A stretch of DNA of 64,000 bases, from NCBI GenBank assembly GCA_965226695.1, contig OZ245405.1, positions 2,356,001 to 2,420,000 of the forward strand, in the 5' to 3' direction. This DNA comes from CATOSD01 sp965226695 (lineage in GTDB: Bacteria; Chloroflexota; Dehalococcoidia; Lucifugimonadales; CATOSD01). The position numbers were made by a program, and so were the translations under genes. Position 1 is the first letter of the stretch, and the number at the start of each line of letters is the position of its first letter. Below are positions 31,007-39,364 of the stretch, one piece after another. The notes under the pieces were generated by a model. It was given only the letters and a program-made list of their open reading frames with translations. It had not been told where the DNA came from and ran no database searches.

Positions 31007-31824
31007 GGTGCGGTGCGCTGCTCGCGGAACTTGGTCGCCACGCGGTCGAGTCGCATGAACTCTACGCCCGGGAAGCTCCGCATGTGACGGATCAGCCGCT
31101 CCAGCATCCGGATCCGGCCTGGGCGCCCTATAATCCACGGGTGCATCGTCAGCACGAACGCGCGTCCATATTCGTAGGCCCCCTCGAAACCGCTCGACCA
31201 CACCTGGTACACGTGCTCCGGGCTCGCCATTGGACTGCGCGCTCCCAGCGCAGGCGCGTAGCTGAAGTACGGGGCGTCGTCCCACTCCCAGTGCACGGGA
31301 ATCTCCACGATGTCGCCACCGTTGGCGTCCACGATGTAGGGAACGTCGTTCCCCATCATGCTGGAGTCGTACAGAAAGCCGTGCTTGTGGAGCAGGGGTA
31401 GCGAGTGTTCGCTCAGCTCCCAGCTTGGCGACCTGTAACCGACGGGTCGCTCGCCAGTGATGCGTTCGATTATCTCGATGCCCCGGACGAGCACCTCTTC
31501 CTCTTTGTCGGGCGTCAGAGTCGCCGGTGGCTCGTGCATGTAGCCGTGGTGGGCCACCTCATGCCCTGCTTCCCGGATGTCCACCAGCAACTCCTCGTGC
31601 GTTTCGGCCACGTATCCCGGCACGTAGAAGCTGGCCTCGATGCCGTAGCGCCCCAGCAGCTCCACGACGCGAGGGGTACCGACGCTGGGACCGTACTCGC
31701 GCATGGACATGAAGCTGGGCAGCCGCGCAGTGTCCGGGTTCTGGTACAGCGCGCCCGACACGCCGTCCACGTCGAAGCCCAGCATTACCACACACCTCGT
31801 ATCTCCCGGCCAGATGCCGCTCAT
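31003..31824 (-). CDS. Polysaccharide deacetylase family (NodB-fold) hydrolase
   Basis: This is a 273-residue NodB-fold enzyme. The metal/catalytic motifs are LGFDVDGVS (Asp pair), the HxxxH-type ligand in HHGYMHEPP, and RSPSWELSEHSL, followed by FVLTMHPWIIG with the late His. The order and the PuuE-like layout suggest an amide or imide deacylase (allantoinase or cyclic imidase type) as readily as a true polysaccharide deacetylase. I chose ATG 31824, which follows GGAAGGAGA; a longer frame to 31911 has no ribosome site. It leads the operon of deacetylase and two tautomerase-like genes and is divergent from the gamma-glutamyltransferase. Confidence 0.82.
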   Translation of the reverse strand: MSGIWPGDTRCVVMLGFDVDGVSGALYQNPDTARLPSFMSMREYGPSVGTPRVVELLGRYGIEASFYVPGYVAETHEELLVDIREAGHEVAHHGYMHEPPATLTPDKEEEVLVRGIEIIERITGERPVGYRSPSWELSEHSLPLLHKHGFLYDSSMMGNDVPYIVDANGGDIVEIPVHWEWDDAPYFSYAPALGARSPMASPEHVYQVWSSGFEGAYEYGRAFVLTMHPWIIGRPGRIRMLERLIRHMRSFPGVEFMRLDRVATKFREQRTAP

Positions 31825-32025
31825 GGTCTTGTCTCCTTCCAGTCGAAGCGCGGCTCTCGGCCGGCACTCCGCCACCGTGGATTCGCTGAATAGTACGCCC
31901 AATCTTCTCACACCGCGCCCGCCCTGTCACACGCGAGAGAAAGGCCCCTCGAGCGCCAACTGCCTCCGCCGACGTGAGGCCCGCCTGGCCACGTGGACGT
32001 GGACCCTCCCCAGGCGACGGCACGG

Positions 32026-32054
32026 CTGACAAACCCGGCCGCAGAAGTTATAGT
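32026..32054 (+). promoter_or_regulatory. Candidate promoter of the gamma-glutamyltransferase gene
   Basis: CTGACA (32026-32031) and TATAGT (32049-32054) are separated by exactly 17 bases. The ribosome site AAAGGAGG and ATG 32100 follow. Confidence 0.65.
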
Positions 32055-32099
32055 AGGGCAACCAAGAAGTGCGCCAACACGGCCAAAGGAGGGCGGCTC

Positions 32100-33902
32100 A
32101 TGACCAACTCTCAGCAGATTTACACGCTCGAACAGGGTGACCCGGAGCGCCCACCCACCGGCAGGCCGGTCGTCTACGCCACGCAGGGCGTAATCTCCAG
32201 CGGCCACTATCTAACCTCGATGGCCGGAATGAGGATGCTTCTCGATGGCGGCAACGCGTTCGACGCCGTCGCCGCGGCCGCGTTCGCCGCCGCCGTGGTG
32301 GAGCCGATCGCGTCGTACTCGCTCGCGGCAGAAGGCGTCTTCATGCTCTACCACGCCGAAAGCGGCGACCTCTTGTCGCTGAGCGGGCAGGGCACCGCAC
32401 CGGGCAAAGCGACCATAGAGTTCTACGAGTCGCTGGGCCTGGACGAAATCCCCACCGGACCGGGAGACCAGGCGCACCTCTCATTCACGGTCCCCGGCAT
32501 CGTCGACGCGCTGCTGTCGCTCGTCGATCGCTACGGCACTCGAACCCTGGCCGAGGTGCTGACGCCGTCGATACACTACGCCGAACGCGGAATCCCGAAC
32601 TACGAGTACATGCTGGAACGCATGAAAAACGCCCCGACCAGGCGTCAATTCGAGCTGTACCCTCCCGGCGGCACATCGGTGTTCTACGACGATGGCGAAG
32701 TGCCAGCGCCCGGTTCGGTGCTGGTGCAGCCGGGGCTGGCCGATGTTTTCAGGCGCATGGTCGCCGCCGAAAGCGCCGCCTCCGGCCACAGGCGCGAGGG
32801 CATACGCGCCGCGCGGGACGCCTTCTACTGCGGCGACATCGCGCGCGACATCGTCGAGTGCGCGCAGAGCGTGGGCGGCGTCCTCAGTATGGAAGACCTC
32901 GCCGGCTATCACGCCGAGTACGAGCAGCCCGTCGCCACCAGCTTCCACGGCTACGACGTCTACGGCCAGTCGACCTGGACACAGGGCGCGGTGCTGCACC
33001 AGACGCTGAATATCCTGGAGCGTTTCGACCTCAGGTCGATGGGGCACAACTCTACGCAGTACGTCCACACCGTGACAGAGGCGCTCAAGCTGGCTCTCGC
33101 GGACAGGGAGGCCCACTACGGGGACCCCAACTTCTCCACGATTCCGGTGGACGGTCTGCTGTCCAAGCAGTACGCGGCGGAACGCGCGGCGCTCATCGAC
33201 CCGTCGAGGGCGACGCCCGACCTGCCGCCCGCGGGCGACCCGTGGCGTCACTCCGCCGCATCCAGACCCCGGACGCAAGCTCCGGCGCCGGCAGGAGTTC
33301 CGGGCGACGGCGCAGGCGACGACAGCGGCACCACCCACGTCGCCGCACTGGACCGCGACGGCAACATGGTATGTGCAACTCCGAGCGGTGGCGGTTTTGC
33401 CAAGTCGGTCTACTTCCCTGAAATCGGCTGCGCCCTCAGCACCAGGATGGAGATGCTGAATTTCAGGCGGGGCCATCCCAACGTACTCGAGCCAAACAAG
33501 CGCCCGCGCACGACGCTGATCAACTACATCGTCGCGAAGGACGGGCAGCCTCTGATGACGGTCGGCTGCCCCGGCGGAGACCACCAGGCTCAGGCCAACG
33601 TTCAGCTAGTTCTGAACACCCTGGTGTTCGGCATGAACCCGCAGCAGGCCATCGAAGCGCCGCGCTTCGCGACCGACAGCGCGGTCAACTCCTTCTACCC
33701 GCACACACACTATCCAGGCCAGCTTTCGCTGGAGCCAGGCATATCGGAGGAGACGGTCGCCGAGCTCGACGCGATGGGCCACAAGACAAACCCGAGCGCG
33801 GTCTGCGGCATGGGCGCCACGGTCGCCCGCCGGGACCCGACCACGGGCGTGTTGAGCACGGGCGGCGACCCACGGAGGGCTTGCTACGCCATTGGCTGGT
33901 AG
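32100..33902 (+). CDS. Gamma-glutamyltransferase family protein (Ntn hydrolase)
   Basis: This is a 600-residue protein of the gamma-glutamyltranspeptidase family. The precursor cleaves itself before the nucleophile Thr411 in DSGTTHVAALD, giving large and small chains; Thr then attacks gamma-glutamyl amides. Other family marks are GGNAFDAVAAAA near the N-terminus, the GSGR-like RMEMLNFRRG and the oxyanion region PGGDHQAQANVQ. No signal peptide is seen, unlike secreted GGTs, so it is likely cytoplasmic. A cephalosporin-acylase-like or other gamma-glutamyl amidase role is possible. ATG 32100 follows AAAGGAGG. A longer frame to 31974 overlaps the promoter and is rejected. Confidence 0.88.
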   Translation: MTNSQQIYTLEQGDPERPPTGRPVVYATQGVISSGHYLTSMAGMRMLLDGGNAFDAVAAAAFAAAVVEPIASYSLAAEGVFMLYHAESGDLLSLSGQGTAPGKATIEFYESLGLDEIPTGPGDQAHLSFTVPGIVDALLSLVDRYGTRTLAEVLTPSIHYAERGIPNYEYMLERMKNAPTRRQFELYPPGGTSVFYDDGEVPAPGSVLVQPGLADVFRRMVAAESAASGHRREGIRAARDAFYCGDIARDIVECAQSVGGVLSMEDLAGYHAEYEQPVATSFHGYDVYGQSTWTQGAVLHQTLNILERFDLRSMGHNSTQYVHTVTEALKLALADREAHYGDPNFSTIPVDGLLSKQYAAERAALIDPSRATPDLPPAGDPWRHSAASRPRTQAPAPAGVPGDGAGDDSGTTHVAALDRDGNMVCATPSGGGFAKSVYFPEIGCALSTRMEMLNFRRGHPNVLEPNKRPRTTLINYIVAKDGQPLMTVGCPGGDHQAQANVQLVLNTLVFGMNPQQAIEAPRFATDSAVNSFYPHTHYPGQLSLEPGISEETVAELDAMGHKTNPSAVCGMGATVARRDPTTGVLSTGGDPRRACYAIGW

Positions 33903-33913
33903 GACAGGCCAGT

Positions 33914-33952
33914 CCCTTCCCCCTCGATGGGGGAAGGTCGCGATGGGGGTGA
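33914..33952 (+). repeat. Intergenic palindromic repeat, CCCTTCCCCC/GGGGGAAGG type
   Basis: CCCTTCCCCCTCGATGGGGG is followed by AAGGTCGCGATGGGGGTGA. It lies between the convergent gamma-glutamyltransferase and enolase-superfamily genes and differs from the 63452 copy at few positions apart from the nested insert there. Confidence 0.8.
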
Positions 33953-33971
33953 ATGCAGCGCGGGGACGAGC

Positions 33972-35084
33972 CTACCCCGGCACGCTCCACTGCTCAACGG
34001 CGTAGGGGTCCAGCTCCAGGCCAAGCCCCGGCTTGTCCGGGAAGGGCGACCACATGCCCCCCTGCTGCTCGGGGAACTCGGTGTACCACACCCGGTCGCC
34101 TTCGAGCGCCGTGTTCATGTACTCCACGACCTTCAGGTTGGGCGTCGCGCAAGCCAGGTGAAGGTGAACGAGTTGCACCGCGTGGGGAGCTACGGGCAGG
34201 TTGAACGAGTGGGCCAGGTGAGCGACCTTCATCCACTCGGTCACGCCGCCGACGCGGCCCACGTCCGGCTGCACGATGTCGGCCCCACCGGCGGCTATCA
34301 GCTCACCGAAGCCGTACTTGGTGTACTCGTGTTCTCCCGTGGCGATGGGAATCACGCTCGCGCTGCGCACCCGCGCCAGGCCCCGGACGTCGTCGGCCAG
34401 CACCGGCTCCTCGAACCAGCCGACCTGGAACTGCTCGAACTCGCGCGCCATGTAAATCGCCTGCTTGGCATAGTAGCCGTTGTTGGCGTCGACGTATATC
34501 GCCACGTCGTTTCCCAGCGCGCGCCTCACGGCGGCGAGCCGCTGCAGGTCCTCTCGTTCGGCAGCGCCAAAGTCCTTGCCAACCTTCATCTTCACGCGCG
34601 GAATGCCCTGCTCGACGTAGCCGGCCATCTCGGCCACCAGCTCCTGCTCGCTGAAGTTGGTCCAGCCGCCGCTGCCGTAGATCGGCACCGTATCGGTGAA
34701 CGGCCCAAGCAGCCGGTACAACGGCATCCCCACGCTCTTGGCCTTGAGGTCCCACAGGCCGATGTCCACGGCGGACAGCGCGCAGAAGGCCACGCCCTTG
34801 CGCCCGTACCCTCTCACTCGCCAGAACATATCGTGCCACAGCCGCTCGATTTCGAGCGGGTCGCGTCCGACCAGCACGTCTCGCAGCGCCGTCTCGACAA
34901 CCTGCCTCACACCCGGTGACGACTGGCCGATACCCAGCCCCTCGAAGCCCTCGTCGGTATAAATGTGCACGAAAAGTTGGCCCCGACCTCCGGAGTCGGG
35001 GCTTGGCGGCGGCATCGTGGCGTCCTGAAACGGCGTCGTGTGGGGGTAGAACAGCGTTGTGACGGCAACGTCGGTGATGCGCAT
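33972..35084 (-). CDS. Enolase-superfamily (mandelate racemase/muconate lactonizing) enzyme
   Basis: This is a 370-residue protein with the enolase capping domain and a barrel of the mandelate racemase-like subgroup. Visible catalytic parts are the Lys pair in VKMKVGKDF (near residue 165), metal ligands Asp in YVDANNGYY (near 198), Glu in WFEEPV (near 224) and Glu in ATGEHEYTK (near 250), then QPDVGRVGG and the His in HAVQLVH (near 303). These suit dehydration of a sugar acid by proton abstraction next to a carboxylate. SAR202 genomes carry many such paralogues. The substrate, perhaps a hexonate or galactarate-like acid, is not fixed by sequence. Confidence 0.87.
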   Translation of the reverse strand: MRITDVAVTTLFYPHTTPFQDATMPPPSPDSGGRGQLFVHIYTDEGFEGLGIGQSSPGVRQVVETALRDVLVGRDPLEIERLWHDMFWRVRGYGRKGVAFCALSAVDIGLWDLKAKSVGMPLYRLLGPFTDTVPIYGSGGWTNFSEQELVAEMAGYVEQGIPRVKMKVGKDFGAAEREDLQRLAAVRRALGNDVAIYVDANNGYYAKQAIYMAREFEQFQVGWFEEPVLADDVRGLARVRSASVIPIATGEHEYTKYGFGELIAAGGADIVQPDVGRVGGVTEWMKVAHLAHSFNLPVAPHAVQLVHLHLACATPNLKVVEYMNTALEGDRVWYTEFPEQQGGMWSPFPDKPGLGLELDPYAVEQWSVPG

Positions 35085-35151
35085 GTGGCGAGTCTCCTAT
35101 GGTCCGCGGGGGGCGGCCTTTGCGGGAGCTAACCGAGTCTAGCGTACCGGC

Positions 35152-35814
35152 TCACAGAGGGTCAAGCGAGGCTATCATCGCTTCCAGCGATACGCCCTCC
35201 AGGGACGGATACACCGCGTCAGCTCGACTCAGGTCCATGGCGGCCGTGATAGGGTTTGGCACCGCCACGCAGAACAACCCCGCGCTCTTGGCCGACGCGA
35301 CACCCCTCGCCGAGTCCTCAATGGCGAGCGCGCGGCCCGGGGCGACGCCCAACTCCTCCGTGACGGCCAGGTAGACCTCTGGGTCGGGTTTGATGCGCCT
35401 AACGTCCTCCGCGCACCTCACCGTTCCAAACCGGCCCATCAACCCGCGGCTCCGCAGGTGCCCCACCACCCAATTTCGCGTGGCGCTCGAGGCGACCCCC
35501 AGCCTCAAGCCGAGCCGCTCGGCGTTCGCGATGAAGTCCAGCACACCTGGTCGCAGAGGTTCGGCCTCCACCATCTCCAGGTAGCGCCGCCTGCGGCGGA
35601 CGCGCACCTCACCACGGTCGAAAGCCCTCCCGGACAGCTCGGCCAGGTGCGACAGCACGTCGAAGCTTCCCGATCCGCCGCCAACGTAGGACGCCCAGAG
35701 CAAAGGGTCCAGGCGCACCCCGAAGGACTGGAAGGTCTCTTGCCAACTCCGGTAGTCGGGCGTCTCCGTCTCCAGGATTGTTCCGTCGAAGTCGAGCACC
35801 AGGGCTTCGATCAT
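35152..35814 (-). CDS. HAD-IA family hydrolase (beta-phosphoglucomutase/phosphatase-like)
   Basis: This is a 220-residue HAD enzyme. Motif I is LVLDFDGTILETE (Asp8, Asp10), motif II is GVASSATRNW, motif III Lys is in RRIKPDPEVY and motif IV is AIEDSARGVASAKSAG. A helical cap lies between motifs I and II. The DFDGT with an extra acidic cap residue suits phosphatases or sugar phosphomutases. I start at ATG 35814. The longer frame to 36258 reads antisense to the proline-rich part of the divergent lipoprotein gene, which accounts for its odd Arg/Gly-rich extension. Confidence 0.85.
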   Translation of the reverse strand: MIEALVLDFDGTILETETPDYRSWQETFQSFGVRLDPLLWASYVGGGSGSFDVLSHLAELSGRAFDRGEVRVRRRRRYLEMVEAEPLRPGVLDFIANAERLGLRLGVASSATRNWVVGHLRSRGLMGRFGTVRCAEDVRRIKPDPEVYLAVTEELGVAPGRALAIEDSARGVASAKSAGLFCVAVPNPITAAMDLSRADAVYPSLEGVSLEAMIASLDPL

Positions 35815-35940
35815 GGCGCGCCTATCCCGCCGCGCATCGCGGGCCGGCCGCCTATGCGATCCGCCGCGTGTGCTAACATGGATAGTGCCGGAGGCTGTGT
35901 GCCGCGCACGACCGGCCGTGGGGCCGCCGGGGAGACGAAT

Positions 35941-36831
35941 ATGACCAGACTTGCTTTGACATTTGCGGCGCTGTTGCTGGCACTCGCGGCAGTAGCGGCG
36001 TGCGGCGTTTCCGGAGAGGACAACCCGACACCAACGCCTTCGCCCACTGCGACTCCCGCGCCCACGGCGACACCTGTGCCCACTCCGACACCGGACCCTA
36101 CAGCGACACCGATACCCACTCCCACGCCGGCCCCCACCGCGACACCGGTGCCCGCCACTCCAGGAGTGTCCACGCCTGCGCCCATTCCAGGCCAGGACAC
36201 CGCCGCCGAAATCGTCGCAGCCGCTCTTGACGCACTGGCGGTGGCCGAGTCGTACCACTTCCTGGTGGAAGCCGTGATCAAGGTCGAGGAGGAGGGGACG
36301 TCGCTGGAACTGCCTTTCACGTTCGAGGGCGACTTCCAGCAGCCTGACCGCTTGCGCGGGCAGATGACTTTGTCGCTTGGCTTCTTCTCTGTCGAATCCG
36401 AGATTGTGCTCATAGGGCAGGACTACTACGCGAAGGACCCTGTGGCCGGGGAGTGGGAGGCCAACTCCGGTGTGGTGGATGCATTGCCGCAGGCCATTGC
36501 CGCGTTCGCCATGCCCGTAAACCTCGCCTCGCTGGCCGCCAATCCGATGTTGGTGGGCATAGAAGAATTAGACGGCCGGCCGGCGTACCGTGTCCGCCTG
36601 GCCGGCGACGGTGAACAGCTCGGCGCGGGCGGGCCTTTCGTGCTGGACCTGTGGATAGACTCCGAAGATCTCAAGCTGAGGCGGATTTCGACGACCGTGA
36701 CCGACATGCCGGCTGGTGCGGTCGCCGGCGCGCAGGCCGGACCATTAAGCGGCGACCTCACTGTGGATGTCAGTGCCGTAATTGGAAGCTACGACGCCCC
36801 GGTGAACATACAGCCGCCGCCCATAAACTAG
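35941..36831 (+). CDS. Lipoprotein with Thr-Pro repeat linker and LppX/LprAFG-like domain
   Basis: This is a 296-residue predicted lipoprotein. A signal helix (LALTFAALLLALAAVAA) ends in the lipobox Cys near residue 21. Residues about 30-80 are a low-complexity linker of TPTP, TATP and PAPT units. The C-terminal 215 residues have alternating strands such as YHFLVEAVIKVEEEG, LRGQMTLSLGFFSVESEIVL, DYYAKDPVAGEWEAN and LWIDSEDLKLRRI. These resemble the LppX/LprAFG hydrophobic-pocket fold and LolA-like carriers. The linker would hold the domain away from the membrane. It is divergent from the HAD gene and convergent with the mutase operon. The ligand is unknown. Confidence 0.78.
   Translation: MTRLALTFAALLLALAAVAACGVSGEDNPTPTPSPTATPAPTATPVPTPTPDPTATPIPTPTPAPTATPVPATPGVSTPAPIPGQDTAAEIVAAALDALAVAESYHFLVEAVIKVEEEGTSLELPFTFEGDFQQPDRLRGQMTLSLGFFSVESEIVLIGQDYYAKDPVAGEWEANSGVVDALPQAIAAFAMPVNLASLAANPMLVGIEELDGRPAYRVRLAGDGEQLGAGGPFVLDLWIDSEDLKLRRISTTVTDMPAGAVAGAQAGPLSGDLTVDVSAVIGSYDAPVNIQPPPIN
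36029..36180 (+). repeat. Low-complexity coding repeat (Thr-Pro linker)
   Basis: This 150-base block encodes alternating Pro, Thr and Ala in CCNACN-like codons inside the lipoprotein gene. Such tracts expand and shrink readily, so strain length variation is likely. Confidence 0.75.
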
Positions 36832-36851
36832 AGGCTGGCTCGTTCGCGGCC

Positions 36852-37268
36852 TCACTCCTCGGAGGCGGCTTCCACGCCAAGCTCCCCCCTGATGAATGCG
36901 ATTATCTCACCGGTGGTCGTGCCCGGCCCGAACACGCCCCTAATGCCCATTTCCTCCAAGGCGTCGCGGTCGTCCTGCGGGATGATGCCTCCCGCGACGA
37001 GCAGCACGTCATCCATGCCGTTGGCGCTTAGCCCCTCGATTATCTTTGGGAAGAGTTGCATGTGTGCGCCAGACAGTATGCTCAGTCCGATTACGCTCAC
37101 GTCTTCCTGGAGGGCCGCCTCGACTATCATCTCCGGCGTCTGCCGAATTCCGGTATAGATCACTTCCATGCCGTCGTCTCGCAGCGCGCGCGCGATGATC
37201 TTCGCCCCCCGGTCGTGTCCGTCCAGACCGGGCTTGGCCACAAGCACTCTGATAGCACTGGTCGTCAC
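36852..37268 (-). CDS. Methylmalonyl-CoA mutase B12-binding chain (C-terminal domain protein)
   Basis: This is a 138-residue cobalamin-binding protein. The motif is DGHDRG, with the His that replaces dimethylbenzimidazole as the lower ligand (base-off/His-on binding). It is followed by VIGLSILSGAHM and VLLVAGGIIPQDD, the SxL and GG motifs of the family. It is the separate B12-binding chain of a methylmalonyl-CoA mutase split in two, as in archaea and some bacteria. It closes the operon, 5 bases after the epimerase gene. Together with the large chain at 39365-41020 it would convert (R)-methylmalonyl-CoA to succinyl-CoA. Confidence 0.92.
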   Translation of the reverse strand: MTTSAIRVLVAKPGLDGHDRGAKIIARALRDDGMEVIYTGIRQTPEMIVEAALQEDVSVIGLSILSGAHMQLFPKIIEGLSANGMDDVLLVAGGIIPQDDRDALEEMGIRGVFGPGTTTGEIIAFIRGELGVEAASEE

Positions 37269-37273
37269 TGCGT

Positions 37274-37705
37274 CTACCTCCTGGCGCCGTCCTGTTCGAC
37301 AAGCTCAATGAGCACGCCCCGCGTGGCTCGCGGATGAATGAAGGCGATCGAGCCTGACAGCCCCTCGCGAGGCTCCGTGTCGATAAGCTGCACTCCATCG
37401 GCAGCAAGTCGATTGAGCTGCCCTTGCAGGTCCTCGACCTCGAACGCGACGTGGTGCACGCCCTCGCCCCGCCGCTCGATGAAGCGCGCCACACCTCCGC
37501 TCGGGTCAGTGGGCTGTATGAACTCGAGCTGGCTTCCCCCCACGCGCACGAGCGCGGCCCTGACGCCCTGGTCTTCCAGTTCCACCACCTCGGCTGCGCC
37601 CACGCCGAACGTGCGCCGGTAGAACCCCAGCGTGTCGTCGATGTCGCTTACCGCGATGCACACGTGATTCATATGCCTGGCCGTACAGATTGGCGTTTCG
37701 CTCAT
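37274..37705 (-). CDS. mce: Methylmalonyl-CoA epimerase
   Basis: This is a 143-residue VOC-fold enzyme that interconverts the (S) and (R) forms of methylmalonyl-CoA, the step before the mutase. Metal ligands are visible: His in MNHVCIAVSD, the Glu in LEFIQPTD, His in GVHHVAFEVED and the final Glu in VLIELVEQ. The GEGVHHVAFEV stretch is diagnostic of the family. It lies 5 bases upstream-coded of the B12-binding chain and 45 bases after the acyl-CoA dehydrogenase gene, so it is in the same operon. Sequence and context agree. Confidence 0.92.
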   Translation of the reverse strand: MSETPICTARHMNHVCIAVSDIDDTLGFYRRTFGVGAAEVVELEDQGVRAALVRVGGSQLEFIQPTDPSGGVARFIERRGEGVHHVAFEVEDLQGQLNRLAADGVQLIDTEPREGLSGSIAFIHPRATRGVLIELVEQDGARR

Positions 37706-37750
37706 CGTTCCGTCCTGCCCTCACTGGGGCGATAGGGTTGTCCGAGTCGG

Positions 37751-38899
37751 CTATTTCGTCTGGAGTAGGTTCCTCGCGATGATGAGCCTCTGCACCTCGG
37801 ACGAACCCTCGTATATCTCGGTGACCTTGGCGTCGCGGAAGTAGCGCTCGGCGGGCATTGGCGCGAAGTAGCCCGCGCCGCCGTGAATCTGCACCGCCTG
37901 GTCCGCAGTCTCCACCGCTACCCTCGACGCGAACAGCTTTGCCATGGACGCCTCGGTTACGAACGGCCGGCCCGCGTCCAGCAGGGAGGCCGCACGGTGT
38001 ACCAGCAGGCGCGCGGCGTCGATGCGCGTGGCCATGTCGGCAATCTTCCACTGCGTGCCCTGGAACTCCGCGATGGGCTGTCCGAAAGCCTCTCGCTGCT
38101 TTGCATATGACACCGCGGACTCGTAAGCCGCCTGCGCGATGCCCACGGCCTGGGCCGCGATGCCGATGCGGCTGGCGTTAAGCACCTGCATCGTCTCTCT
38201 GAAGCCATCGCCCTCCGCGCCGAGCCGGTTCTCAGCCGGCACGGGGCATCCGTCGAACACCAGCTCGCTGGTCGTGGAGGCACGCATACCCATCTTGCCG
38301 TGCTGCGGGTTCACCTCGAAGCCTGGCAGGTCGCGCTCCACTATGAAGGCGTCTATGCCCCTGGTTCGCAGGCTCAGGTCGTGGCTGGCGAGCACCACGA
38401 ACGTGCTCGCCTCCGTGCCGTTCGTGATGTACAGCTTGCTGCCGCTCAGCAGATACTGGCCGTTCGACCGCGTGGCGGTGGTCCGCATCGCGCCAGAGTC
38501 GCTGCCGGATCCCGGCTCGGTGAGCGCAAACGCGCCCAGCTCCTGGCCGCTGGCGAGCGGCGGCAGAAATTGGTTCTTCTGACCCTCGGTGCCGAACATG
38601 TTGATGAACTGGGAGCATAGCGACAGATGGGCGACGTAGATGACGCTGGTCGCGGCGCATCCGCGCGCGATTTCCTCCACCACAATCGCGAGTTGGCGAC
38701 TCGTGCCGCCGCTGCCGCCGAACTCCTCATCGATCGTCAGCCCGAATAGCCCCAGGTCTCCTATCTGCCGGACGTTTTCCCACGGGAATTCCCCCGTTTC
38801 GTCGTAGCCCGCCGCGCGTGGCGCCAACTCCTGGTCCGCAAGCTCGCGAACCGTGTTCTTGAGCAAAAGCTCGTCTTCAGAAAGAAGGAATTCTGTCAT
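37751..38899 (-). CDS. Acyl-CoA dehydrogenase
   Basis: This is a 382-residue FAD-dependent acyl-CoA dehydrogenase. Family signatures are FALTEPGSGSDSGAMRT, LYITNGTEASTFVVLA, the SYAKQREAFGQPIAEFQ segment, and the C-terminal VQIHGGAGYFAPMPAERYFRD. In the last part the expected catalytic Glu is in VTEIYEGSSEVQ (Glu before Gly), typical of short-chain members such as butyryl-CoA dehydrogenase. In this operon it may act on branched or short acyl-CoA feeding propionyl-CoA or methylmalonyl-CoA. It lies between a PaREP1 gene and the epimerase. Electrons would go to ETF, which is not encoded here. Confidence 0.92.
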   Translation of the reverse strand: MTEFLLSEDELLLKNTVRELADQELAPRAAGYDETGEFPWENVRQIGDLGLFGLTIDEEFGGSGGTSRQLAIVVEEIARGCAATSVIYVAHLSLCSQFINMFGTEGQKNQFLPPLASGQELGAFALTEPGSGSDSGAMRTTATRSNGQYLLSGSKLYITNGTEASTFVVLASHDLSLRTRGIDAFIVERDLPGFEVNPQHGKMGMRASTTSELVFDGCPVPAENRLGAEGDGFRETMQVLNASRIGIAAQAVGIAQAAYESAVSYAKQREAFGQPIAEFQGTQWKIADMATRIDAARLLVHRAASLLDAGRPFVTEASMAKLFASRVAVETADQAVQIHGGAGYFAPMPAERYFRDAKVTEIYEGSSEVQRLIIARNLLQTK

Positions 38900-38992
38900 T
38901 CTGTCAGTCCTTGATCGTCTTCTCGTTTAAGGGCGGAAATTCACCGTGGGCTTCAAGCCGGCCAACGCATAGAATGAAGTTCACACTCCCAG

Positions 38993-39355
38993 CTAGCCAC
39001 GTACCTGGAGCTGCCTCAACAGCCCCAGCAACTCCTTCACGTCTTCCAGCCTTACCGTGACTCCTTCATCGCTCATCCAGGTCTCGTAGAAATTTGAGTG
39101 CAATGCGGCTGCCACGTCGAACAGTCTGCGGATTTCTGGCTCTCCAGTTTCACCGGCCAGAGTGTCTGCGGCGCCAATCAATAGCCCGTGACTGTTATGC
39201 CGCCAGCCCCGCCGCTCCGCAACTGCCTTCAGCGCGTGGGCAGCGGCGCCCCAGCCCTTTTCCGACGCCTGCAGGCGGTCGCCGTCCTGCAACTCCGCCT
39301 CTGCCTGCCGGATAAGAATCTGGCTTGTCTCGGTGTGAGTCTCGACCGTTGCCAC
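38993..39355 (-). CDS. PaREP1/HEPN-like small protein in the mutase operon
   Basis: This 120-residue helical protein matches the PaREP1 family, which looks like a HEPN fold. The ILIRQAEAELQDGDRLQASE segment leads into KGWGAAAHALKAVAERRGW, followed by HNSHGLLIGAADTLA and a FYETWM segment. Family members are mainly known from archaea. The function is unknown; suggested roles range from nucleotide binding to toxin-like activity. It starts 9 bases after the mutase large-chain stop, so it is in the operon and probably translated with it. No MntA-type nucleotidyltransferase partner is seen, so a classical HEPN toxin-antitoxin pair is not supported. Confidence 0.7.
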   Translation of the reverse strand: MATVETHTETSQILIRQAEAELQDGDRLQASEKGWGAAAHALKAVAERRGWRHNSHGLLIGAADTLAGETGEPEIRRLFDVAAALHSNFYETWMSDEGVTVRLEDVKELLGLLRQLQVRG

Positions 39356-39364
39356 GCGTTCCTC

